NCBI GenBank assembly: GCA_946404405.1
Contig: CAMJDL010000015.1
Location: 1 to 60,704 of the forward strand
Origin: an uncultured Prevotella sp.
Lineage (GTDB): Bacteria; Bacteroidota; Bacteroidia; Bacteroidales; Bacteroidaceae
Reading direction: 5' to 3'
Length of the DNA stretch: 60,704 bases
Shown here: one piece after another, positions 25,826 to 33,325 of the stretch
How the letters are laid out: every line of letters begins with the position of its first letter
Numbering within the stretch: position 1 is the first letter of the stretch
Program-made: the position numbers and the translations under genes
Notes under the pieces: model-generated
Seen by the model: only the letters and a program-made list of their open reading frames with translations
The model's database searches: none
What the model was told of the DNA's origin: nothing

Positions 25826-25871
25826 AAAAAGTGTATATTTGCCCTTATTTTCTTGCAAATATACACTTTTT
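25826..25871. terminator. Perfect 17-bp hairpin after the vgrG operon, carrying -7 elements in both arms
   Basis: 25826-25842 and 25855-25871 are perfect inverted copies (arm AAAAAGTGTATATTTGC) around a 12-base loop. It lies 21 bases after the stop of the last vgrG-operon gene and has T-rich ends, so it can act as terminator. Each arm also contains TATATTTG, the -7 promoter element, on opposite strands. The minus-strand copy (25863-25856) could start kor transcription. Confidence 0.8.
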
Positions 25872-25891
25872 GTTGTATTCTTATGCGTTTT

Positions 25892-26596
25892 CTATCCCTG
25901 ATAATTCTTCATATCGAAACTCTTACCACCGTCGCCTATCGCCATTTCGTCTTCCTGGCGTTTCTGGGCGGCTTCCGACTGTTCATTGAGGTACTTGTTA
26001 TAACCATCCTCAATTTCCTTAAGCTTGTCTGCGTGCACCTGTTCACGCTTATCCGTCCACGTTTTGTCGAGTTTCTTGATGGCATCCTTGATTTGGTCGA
26101 TTTCCTTTTCCTTCTCACCGACGGACAAAATGGCAATATTTGCTTCTGTCTCAGTCTTTGCAGCCTCCATCTGTGTCTTGCATTCTTCGTACAATGCATC
26201 GACGGCCTTATTCAGTAGATCCCTACGGTCCTTGTTAACGTCAGGCATGATGACATGAATGAACGAGACGTCCTGCGATTCGCCCTCGTCGAGTTCTACG
26301 TGCATGTTTCCTTCCTCCAGTTTAAATTCTGGGTGGACTTGTGCAATGCCTTTGCCGATGGCTATCAGGTCTTCTTCGTATTGTGGGAACACCTTAAAGG
26401 CGTAATCACCGTCTTTGGCAATGTTGGCTATTTCCTCAATCCGCTTGGCTTCGTCTTCGATGATGACAGTTACAGGCAGTAAAGAAGCTTCCTCGGCCTT
26501 CACGCACAGGTTCATATAACGGTAATTCATGAGACCTACATAGTTGCCTAAGCGGTCCTTCAACTGGTCATATTGACTAATAATACTTCTTTTCAT
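25892..26596 (-). CDS. Unknown helical protein, end of vgrG operon
   Basis: A 234-residue soluble, highly charged protein without signal peptide. Residues about 1-120 are mixed (including an acidic part HVELDEGESQDVSF); residues about 120-215 are a long predicted coiled coil rich in Lys/Glu. It follows the 572-residue gene by 44 bases that carry CACTTTTC-type repeat words. I do not recognise the family. Co-transcription with VgrG and Hcp genes suggests a chaperone, adaptor or tail-length role, or an effector/immunity partner; none is shown. Confidence 0.6.
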   Translation of the reverse strand: MKRSIISQYDQLKDRLGNYVGLMNYRYMNLCVKAEEASLLPVTVIIEDEAKRIEEIANIAKDGDYAFKVFPQYEEDLIAIGKGIAQVHPEFKLEEGNMHVELDEGESQDVSFIHVIMPDVNKDRRDLLNKAVDALYEECKTQMEAAKTETEANIAILSVGEKEKEIDQIKDAIKKLDKTWTDKREQVHADKLKEIEDGYNKYLNEQSEAAQKRQEDEMAIGDGGKSFDMKNYQG

Positions 26597-26640
26597 ATCC
26601 TAATCACTTTTCATTTTTTCACGATTCACTTTTCACTTCT
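26597..26640. repeat. Degenerate GTGAAAA-type words before the 234-residue gene
   Basis: The short gap contains four degenerate copies of CACTTTTC/CATTTTTTC (GTGAAAA on the minus strand). The same words on the + strand precede the TonB receptor at 42305-42346. No terminator is seen here, so the two flanking genes are probably co-transcribed. Confidence 0.65.
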
Positions 26641-28359
26641 TTACATTCCATCTTTAATGTTCATTGACTTAAACGACTGCTTGGCCTCCACCTTGTTCAT
26701 CGTCAGGTCAGTACCTTGTACAGCGTCCTTAAACTCCGTCTTACCCTTCACCTCGTTACCGCTGCTTGCCAGGTTCATCTTGCCGTCAGCCAGTTTCACT
26801 GAGGCCTTCTTCTCGCCCTGCTCAGCCTCGAAGGTCTTGTCGGCACCGATGGCAATTTCTTCCGATGTGGCTTCAATCTTCTTGCTCTTGAAGTCCTTTG
26901 TCTCCATACCGATGGTCATGTTTTCTGCCAGCAACTCCATCTTGCTGCCCTGGGCTACAGCTTTTGTCTTGGGCGCGCCGTTGGCTATCTCGTAGTCTAC
27001 GGTTTCCATGCTGATATTCTTCGACCTCATGATGATGTCGCCCTCAGCGGTGTAGTTACCCTTCGTAATCTTGCCTGTTTTATCGCGCTCCACGTCAGCA
27101 GGTTTTGCCGCTGACACCTCGATGGTTTTGGCAGCAATACTGATTTTTCCATCGGTAGCCAGCCCTTTCTCTGTATAAATCTTATCCTTTTTCTGCAGAT
27201 CCATCGAAGCCAGGGTGATGTCCTTCGAACGGATGCTCACCTGTCCACCGGCAGTAATCTCAGAGCCGTCCTTCTTCGGATTGTCGGTGGTGATACCTAC
27301 ATTTTCACTGCTGACCGAGAAGCTGCTGCCTTCTATGAGTGTGCCGTCTTCCTGTTTCATGCTGATGCCCAGGTGAGGGGTACGGATGTTGATGCCGGCG
27401 CCAGCATTCTTGCGAACCCATCCATCGCCGTCCTTGTTGGTGATGTCGATGCTCTCGCCCTGAAGGGTTAGCGCAGCACCGGACGTATTCTTTCTGAATG
27501 CATCGCCAGTCTTGATTTTATCCTTCTCGGCCTTGAGCGCCTTCTCCTGACGGGAGACCTCAGCCAGTCTTGATACCGTATGTATAAAGTCCTGAGTGAC
27601 GCGGTAGAGTGCCGGTGTCAGGTCCTGCACCTGTTGAGCTGTTTGTTCCATCTCAATCATATTGACGCGTATGAAGTCGTTGTTGGCATTCAACTTCTCT
27701 TCCTTGTCCACCAGCTTCTGGATATTCTCCATAAACTGGCTGATTTCACCCTTCTGTACTTTGGCGAGTTTAGCGAGGTTGTCCTTCTGCGTGCCAAGCG
27801 CTTTCAGTCGTTCTTCTACGGTCTTTTTATGACTGTCGCCGGCATTGCTGGCTTCCACCTGTAGGGTCTTGTCGGCGTGTATGCGTATACCACTCTCGCC
27901 AATGGTAGCGGGCTCTTCCGAGAAGGCATCGGTGGCATCGTTGCTCTCGAGGGTCACCGAACGGGCCTGGCTGATGATGGCCGAGTGGGGGTAAACCACA
28001 TTCTCCAGCCCATCGATTCCTGGGTCAACGGCTTTCTGACGGATGACGGCAGCCCTCTGTGTGATGGCACCAGCCTTGCCGCAACCTTCCACCTCGATGT
28101 CCGAGCCTCTGAGTATAATCTTGCCGCTGCCCTTCAGCATGCCGCTCTTGTCGACATTGCCGATGACAATTTCCGGAGCCGACAGCACGATACGCTCTTC
28201 GTCGGTAATATACCTGCCCTTGTCCAGACGGTCGAAAATGTCGGCCTTCATCTGTTGGACTTCATTCTTCTGCTTGTGAATCTCTTCCAGGTCTTTCGAG
28301 ACACTGTCCTGAAACTTGTCCAGGACTTTTTTCCATTCGCTGAATATATAATCTGACAT
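26641..28359 (-). CDS. Unknown VgrG-associated protein with coiled coils and beta-repeat region
   Basis: A 572-residue soluble protein. Order: helical N-terminus (1-50); a beta-rich stretch with periodic short strands (about 58-160: IVLSAPEIVIGN, GKIILRGSDIEVEG, ARSVTLES, IRIHADKTLQVEAS); a coiled coil (about 165-285); then a second long run of repeated short strands (about 290-570: GESIDITN, GQVSIRSKDITLAS, GKISIAAKTIEVSA, GDIIMRSKNISMET). The repeats resemble the beta-prism of VgrG/gp5 spikes (compare ITISAPNGDVKIQGKNVSIEAG in the adjacent VgrG). It may be a spike extension or carrier. No enzyme motif was recognised. Confidence 0.6.
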   Translation of the reverse strand: MSDYIFSEWKKVLDKFQDSVSKDLEEIHKQKNEVQQMKADIFDRLDKGRYITDEERIVLSAPEIVIGNVDKSGMLKGSGKIILRGSDIEVEGCGKAGAITQRAAVIRQKAVDPGIDGLENVVYPHSAIISQARSVTLESNDATDAFSEEPATIGESGIRIHADKTLQVEASNAGDSHKKTVEERLKALGTQKDNLAKLAKVQKGEISQFMENIQKLVDKEEKLNANNDFIRVNMIEMEQTAQQVQDLTPALYRVTQDFIHTVSRLAEVSRQEKALKAEKDKIKTGDAFRKNTSGAALTLQGESIDITNKDGDGWVRKNAGAGINIRTPHLGISMKQEDGTLIEGSSFSVSSENVGITTDNPKKDGSEITAGGQVSIRSKDITLASMDLQKKDKIYTEKGLATDGKISIAAKTIEVSAAKPADVERDKTGKITKGNYTAEGDIIMRSKNISMETVDYEIANGAPKTKAVAQGSKMELLAENMTIGMETKDFKSKKIEATSEEIAIGADKTFEAEQGEKKASVKLADGKMNLASSGNEVKGKTEFKDAVQGTDLTMNKVEAKQSFKSMNIKDGM

Positions 28360-28386
28360 AATAATCTGTTATTACGGGTTTGACAA

Positions 28387-31300
28387 TTACGCATTCATGA
28401 TATTGCGGATTTCCTTAGCCTTGTCGACGTCTTCCTCAGCACCATCGGTGTTGGCTCGCATAATCTCTTTGTCGAGCACCATTGTGTCGGCACCACTTGA
28501 GAAGAGTATCTGGCCGTTCTTTTCGGAACCGAATGCCAGGTTGTCGCGGAAATTGCAGACCATTCCCGGTATACTGACCTGGTTGTAGAGTGGATCCAGC
28601 AGGTTGCTATCAACGAAGCTCTTTAGGTCATAGTTCGAGGGTTTAGGCATCGCCTGTATGCTGTTGACATAGTCGTTCCATTTTCTATCAATACCGGCTG
28701 TGTATGGATCTGGTGCTTCTGGAATCTTAGCCACGAGGCCTGACTTTACGCGCTCGAATTTGTATCCATCAACCAACGCAATGAAGAGCTTTCTGCGTAC
28801 CGCTTTCTTGTCATCATCGGTAAACAGATTGTCTGCTACCGTCACAAAGTGCTTGGCATTATCATCGTTATTGAAAATTGTTTTAAGCGCTGAACCATCA
28901 GTCAAATTGCCGGTCAAGGCACCTTTGCCCGTTTCTGACAGTTGCTGATAGGTAGGCTCCTGGAGAATAGTATTTTCTTTCAAAAATTTAATCACCGCCG
29001 CAATGTTTGTTACTTTTTCGATGATAGCATTTCTTTCGTCAGAAATTTTGTCTACAGCGGCTTCTTTCTTTTGCGCATCGGTTGCGTTATCTGCCAGGTC
29101 CACACCGTTTGCTATATGGAAATCCGTCTGTTTATCTGTGATGTTGTCTTTGGTGATGTCGTTGGCTAACATCTCTTTGAATCCGATGGTGTTTGTGATG
29201 TCTGCCTCCGGATTGGTCCACAGCGCATTGATGATGGCATCAGCCTCATTGCACGGCAGTTTGTCACCGCCATCTGCATGATCCGTATTGGTATTGATTA
29301 CACGTTCGAGGCCAGTTTTAAAGTTTTGCCCAGCTAAGTAAATGACTTTAGTCGCCCCGAAGACGGAATTTACTAACCCGTTTATTGTCTGAAAGTCAGA
29401 CTTGATGGTATTGTTCAGTGTGCCCTGATCCGAGCCATTGGAGAACTTTGGTAGTTTCCAGTGTGACATGTCCTGCTTATACGTATCGGTGGGGTATCCG
29501 GTTTTGCCCTTGCCAGCCTCCAGGCTGAGATATCTGTTCGACTTTACCGTCATCTTGCCTTCAATGGGTTTTACAAAGATTTCAAGTGTATGGCGCAGTA
29601 CTGAGAAGTCGATAAATCCGCCTGCCATGCTGGCCAGTTTCTTGGTAAGGGCAGCTCCTGCGGAGAGTCCGATGTTGACAAGCGGGTTGTCGCCGTTCAT
29701 ATAGCTGGCATACCACTTGTCCTTGATGTTCTTGCCCGATGTGATGGTCAGGTTGTTGCCTGCCTCGATGCTCACATTCTTACCTTGAATCTTCACGTCG
29801 CCGTTGGGGGCCGAGATGGTGATGCCGGTAAAGGCGTTAAGCTTCACGTCGCCAAAAGGTGACGAGATGGTGATGTTACGACCGTTGGTGCTGCCCTTGA
29901 TACTATAGATGCCATATTTGTCGCCAATCTCGATGGAGCCTTCGAAACTCTTGTTCTTATCGAAATCCTTAATGGTAAACTCGGGATAGAAGCCGTGTAC
30001 CATCTTCCAACTGGGCATCATGTCCGCAAAGAAAGCTGTCAGTCCCGAACCATAGCCGTCACTCATCTTGATGGCCTGTCCGCCAGGGGTGACGTGTACG
30101 ATGTTGTTGGTATAGGTTGAGGCAGGTACCGTCTGGTCAGCGGTATAGAGTGCTCCCACCACGTAGGGCCGCTCCACGTTGCCGTCAGCAAAGTCGACGA
30201 GCACCAGTTCACCCGCATAGTGCTTATAGAACGAGCCCGTCCCCTTTTTGCCGCCAGGTTGTGCATACACCAGCCATGGGGTGCATCCTGCCACAGTATC
30301 GCCGTCTTCGAATGTTCCGTCACTCTTTACCTTGGGCACCTTTCCGTTCGCCTTGTTGGCCTTTTGCCATTCATATCTTACCTTGACACGTCCCTGGCGT
30401 GTGGGGTCGTCGGCATCGCATACCACAGCCAGCTGCGGTGCAGAGAAACGCAAGTGGCCTGCAGGACTTGGCATGGGGTAGAAGATGGGGCTGTTCTGGG
30501 TATTCGGACTGGTTTCGGCAATGGCATATACTTCGAAGACTTTATACTTTCCCGTTACTTCATTGCCGTACGCATCCTTTCTGGTGCCTGTCACCGTCTT
30601 GGCGCTCACCTGTGTCACCACATACTTGATGCCATTGTCGTCGATGGTGATAATCTGACCGAGTTTCAAATCTGCAAAGTTGGTGTCAAAATCAATGCAG
30701 ACAGCGTTCTGTGCTGCTGTTTCCTCGCATTGGCGTACAGCCTTGTAGATGGCTGGCGTAATGTCTGGTACATACTTGAGGATGGTGGCAGCAAAGGGCA
30801 TATAGTTGGCCATACTTGTGTCGCTTGTCAGATTCGCGTTATCAACAACGGCTCCAAACTCGTTGTAGAAGTACTCCTTCGTAGAAGTTGTCTCACCATT
30901 TGGATTTGAGTTGTTTCCTGATCCTGAGCCGCTTCCTGATCCTGAGCCGCTTCCTGATCCTGAGTTGCTTCCTGATCCTGAGTTGCTTCCTGACTCTGAG
31001 CTGCTTTCTGTCTCTGCCGATGCAGGATCTTCTGTGTAGTGAGCTTTTTCTACGTCAGTTGTGTTATCCGTGAATGCCTTGAAATACTTGCCGTCGAATT
31101 CCTTGTTGGCTTCTTTGGCTATCTTGGTGGCCTGTCCCCAGGCAATAGAGTCGTCTACCATCATATCCACCAGGAAGTCGAAGAGGTTCTTACCACTGCA
31201 AAGCACCTTGCCGATGGTCTTGACGCCCCATACATCGAGGCCATCTTCCCACGTGTTATAGATGCCGTTCTTCACTGAGGCATATTTGCCCATTTCCAGG

Positions 31301-32268
31301 AATGATCTGTCCATGTGGGCGTCGTAGCTCACGCCATCGCAGACCTCGCCAGCGTCCTCATCGGCCACGGGCGACTCGTTAAGGTCGCAGTAGGTAATGG
31401 AGTTGTAACTGTAGTCTCCTTTGGTTGTACTGCCGACGATTTTGACAGATTTGGGATTAGGGTTTTTGGCGAAACCGATGTTAAGCTTGCCGTCTTCGTA
31501 ATAGACGAATTCGCCCCAACGGTTGGTCGAACGCACCAGGAAGTCCCAGAAGCTCTCGTTATACTGCACGAGATAGGGGATGATGGCTTCTCGGCCATTG
31601 CTGTCTTTCAGGTGTTTCAGGTTTGCGATGTCGCCAGCGATGGCTTCCCGTTGCAGGTTGGTGTCATCGGTTATAGCTAGCGTCGCTGCTGCGTCATTTT
31701 TCAGATAGGGCTTCTTGAAGTTGGCAATCTGTTTCTTAAAGACGTCGGCTCCCAGTTGTGCGGAAACCCATGAATTGCAGTGCTTGCCGATGGTCATCAC
31801 TTTGTCCGGGCTGTATATTTTCAGTGTCAAGTCCATGCCGTCGCTCATGTATCGCGGACTCAGCTCATGGACGTAATAGCCTGAACAAATAGTTGTTCCT
31901 GCCGTGATGGTCTGATCGTCACTGATGGTACCCCAGCTGAGCGTCACCTCTTTCTTCTTGAGGAGCTTCTCCAAGACCGACTTGTTGAGTTTTACCCAGC
32001 TGTTGCCCTGTTTGGGGCCTACATGTATGACGGCATTGATTTCGCCAGCCTCGTACATCTTCTTCTTGAAGCTCAGGTCCTGAATGCTGAACACGTAGTC
32101 AGTATCTCCAATCTTGACTTCCTTTGTCGAGGTGTACTCAGCCAGCTGGATGTCGAAACCTGCGTTCAGGGTATATTTCTGTACGGTTTTATTGTCTTCC
32201 GTAACGTCTTTGAGACTGTAGTATCTGTCAGCCTTTATCGTGAGGATAAGTGTGTCTACCGTTGCCAT
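28387..32268 (-). CDS. vgrG: VgrG-like spike protein with long C-terminal extension
   Basis: A 1293-residue protein. Residues about 1-400 are gp27-like; 423-452 are a Ser/Gly/Asn low-complexity linker; about 590-715 are the gp5 OB-fold (VVCDADDPTRQGRVKVRYEW, GELVLVDFADGNVERPYVVGALY); about 780-850 are beta-prism repeats (ITISAPNGDVKIQGKNVSI); about 870-1293 are a mostly helical extension of unknown function, which could be an effector or a docking domain. VgrG tips the Hcp tube of the T6SS. It follows the second Hcp-like gene by 7 bases when the ATG at 32268 is used; the upstream ATG at 32340 would overlap that gene. Confidence 0.88.
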   Translation of the reverse strand: MATVDTLILTIKADRYYSLKDVTEDNKTVQKYTLNAGFDIQLAEYTSTKEVKIGDTDYVFSIQDLSFKKKMYEAGEINAVIHVGPKQGNSWVKLNKSVLEKLLKKKEVTLSWGTISDDQTITAGTTICSGYYVHELSPRYMSDGMDLTLKIYSPDKVMTIGKHCNSWVSAQLGADVFKKQIANFKKPYLKNDAAATLAITDDTNLQREAIAGDIANLKHLKDSNGREAIIPYLVQYNESFWDFLVRSTNRWGEFVYYEDGKLNIGFAKNPNPKSVKIVGSTTKGDYSYNSITYCDLNESPVADEDAGEVCDGVSYDAHMDRSFLEMGKYASVKNGIYNTWEDGLDVWGVKTIGKVLCSGKNLFDFLVDMMVDDSIAWGQATKIAKEANKEFDGKYFKAFTDNTTDVEKAHYTEDPASAETESSSESGSNSGSGSNSGSGSGSGSGSGSGSGNNSNPNGETTSTKEYFYNEFGAVVDNANLTSDTSMANYMPFAATILKYVPDITPAIYKAVRQCEETAAQNAVCIDFDTNFADLKLGQIITIDDNGIKYVVTQVSAKTVTGTRKDAYGNEVTGKYKVFEVYAIAETSPNTQNSPIFYPMPSPAGHLRFSAPQLAVVCDADDPTRQGRVKVRYEWQKANKANGKVPKVKSDGTFEDGDTVAGCTPWLVYAQPGGKKGTGSFYKHYAGELVLVDFADGNVERPYVVGALYTADQTVPASTYTNNIVHVTPGGQAIKMSDGYGSGLTAFFADMMPSWKMVHGFYPEFTIKDFDKNKSFEGSIEIGDKYGIYSIKGSTNGRNITISSPFGDVKLNAFTGITISAPNGDVKIQGKNVSIEAGNNLTITSGKNIKDKWYASYMNGDNPLVNIGLSAGAALTKKLASMAGGFIDFSVLRHTLEIFVKPIEGKMTVKSNRYLSLEAGKGKTGYPTDTYKQDMSHWKLPKFSNGSDQGTLNNTIKSDFQTINGLVNSVFGATKVIYLAGQNFKTGLERVINTNTDHADGGDKLPCNEADAIINALWTNPEADITNTIGFKEMLANDITKDNITDKQTDFHIANGVDLADNATDAQKKEAAVDKISDERNAIIEKVTNIAAVIKFLKENTILQEPTYQQLSETGKGALTGNLTDGSALKTIFNNDDNAKHFVTVADNLFTDDDKKAVRRKLFIALVDGYKFERVKSGLVAKIPEAPDPYTAGIDRKWNDYVNSIQAMPKPSNYDLKSFVDSNLLDPLYNQVSIPGMVCNFRDNLAFGSEKNGQILFSSGADTMVLDKEIMRANTDGAEEDVDKAKEIRNIMNA
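30911..31000. repeat. Five 18-base tandem repeats in vgrG linker
   Basis: Five copies of an 18-base unit (such as CCGCTTCCTGATCCTGAG), each encoding six residues of Ser/Gly/Asn, with a decayed sixth copy after 31000. Because the unit is a multiple of three, gain or loss of copies would lengthen or shorten the linker without a frameshift. Confidence 0.9.
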
Positions 32269-32275
32269 AACTGAT

Positions 32276-32758
32276 CTAATTTTGATAAATGAATATGCTT
32301 TGATAATTTTTCTCTCTGCCCAGATAGGTCGTGTTGACAAGTATGACCTTCACGGTGAGTATCATCTGCTCGTCGTTGGCCTTACTGCCCTTGCTGGCAC
32401 TGAAGTCTTCGGTCACGCTGACCACGTAGCCTTCGCAAATCATGCCGTCCTCGTAGTCCTTGAGATAGGTGTTGTCGTCGAACGTGGCGTTGAAGACGAA
32501 CGAGAAGCTGGAGTGGCTGTTGTCAACCAGGCGCTCATAGTAGGTCTTGGCATCCAGCGGGGCGTTCAGCCGGATGCTGAATTCCAGTTCTACAGGCTCT
32601 GACGGCCCGAAGGTCTCGCCCCTGTTGTTGCGCAGGCGCACACAGTTGTAGTTGAACTGCTGGACGGTATGACAGTGTTCCTGTCGTATGCTCTTGATGT
32701 CCAGGATGCTCTCTGGCACCACCAGGGCTTTCAGTTCGTTGGAATATAGTTTTGCCAT
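32276..32758 (-). CDS. Hcp/TssD-like tube protein, second copy
   Basis: A 160-residue protein of the size expected for T6SS tube or tube-adaptor proteins. It has beta-rich sequence with one helix (LDAKTYYERLVDNSHS) and FVFNATFDDNTYLKDYEDGMICEGYVVSVTEDFS, comparable to the strands and closing region of Hcp. It lies between the first Hcp-like gene (3-base gap) and vgrG. It could be the tube protein adapted to this VgrG or a tube-to-spike adaptor. The assignment is from fold pattern and context. Confidence 0.62.
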   Translation of the reverse strand: MAKLYSNELKALVVPESILDIKSIRQEHCHTVQQFNYNCVRLRNNRGETFGPSEPVELEFSIRLNAPLDAKTYYERLVDNSHSSFSFVFNATFDDNTYLKDYEDGMICEGYVVSVTEDFSASKGSKANDEQMILTVKVILVNTTYLGREKNYQSIFIYQN

Positions 32759-32761
32759 AGT

Positions 32762-33175
32762 CTAAATGCGTTTAAATGTTACATCGTCAACGTGTACGGT
32801 CTCTGCCTCAATGGCCAGTTTCAGGATGCGGCGACGGGCGACGCTGATGTCATAGTGCTCGCTGAGGCTGAAGCAGTGGGCATTGTCGAAATAGACGATG
32901 TGCTCCGAATCGCCGTCCGACGCTTTCACCGATGTTGTGGTGATGACAATCCTGCCCTCTTGGGCGTTTTGCGAGTCGTACCACTCATACATCTCAAGGT
33001 CGTCGCGTCCAGGACAGACGATGCTGACCTCCAGACGTTCGCATGAAGCGCTGCCCACCGGACAGAACTTGCTGTATTTGCGCTCGTGCACAAAGTGACA
33101 GTCGGAAACCATGTACTGCTTATAGTAGCGCTTGGTTGTGTTGCTGCCGAATTGTAGAATTGCCGTTAGTGCCAT
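32762..33175 (-). CDS. Hcp/TssD-like tube protein (Bacteroidetes type)
   Basis: A 137-residue protein resembling Bacteroidetes TssD: start MALTAILQFGSNTTKRYYKQYMVSDCHFVHERKY is not needed in full, as the key features are F-G near residue 10, Y-V/S-D-C-H-F, then SIVCPGRDDLEMYEWY and EGRIVITTTS, the strand pattern of the Hcp ring, ending in strands around VDDVTF. Hcp hexamers stack to form the inner tube that is fired with VgrG. It is the first gene of the vgrG operon, just downstream of a good promoter. Confidence 0.72.
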   Translation of the reverse strand: MALTAILQFGSNTTKRYYKQYMVSDCHFVHERKYSKFCPVGSASCERLEVSIVCPGRDDLEMYEWYDSQNAQEGRIVITTTSVKASDGDSEHIVYFDNAHCFSLSEHYDISVARRRILKLAIEAETVHVDDVTFKRI

Positions 33176-33206
33176 ATTGTCTTTTTTTTCTGTTATGATT
33201 CTGCTG

Positions 33207-33237
33207 CAAAGATACGCATTCGTCTTTTTACTGCCAA
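33207..33237 (-). promoter_or_regulatory. Promoter of the hcp-vgrG operon
   Basis: On the minus strand, TTGG (33237-33234), a 19-base spacer and TATCTTTG (33214-33207) match the Bacteroidetes promoter. The -7 element lies 31 bases before the Hcp ATG at 33175. The gap 33176-33325 holds nothing else recognisable. Confidence 0.75.
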
Positions 33238-33325
33238 TATCTTCTTGCTTTTTCTTTCCGACATGTTGCGACAGTCAGCCTTTTATGCGACAAACCTGCC
33301 GCATCGTCCCGCCCGTTGTCGCGTC

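Noticed and set aside
25706..26218. 170-residue + strand frame crossing the 25826-25871 hairpin
   Set aside because: It runs antisense through the 234-residue gene and through the hairpin, with no domain; the + strand -7 element may make an antisense RNA but not a supported protein.
31039..31680. Several + strand frames over the vgrG gene
   Set aside because: All are antisense to VgrG without start signals or recognisable domains.
11884..33175. Prophage or extracellular contractile injection system in place of a T6SS
   Set aside because: TssK-, TssF- and Hcp-like proteins and an inner-membrane FHA protein favour a T6SS-type machine; no capsid, terminase, holin or lysis genes are present.
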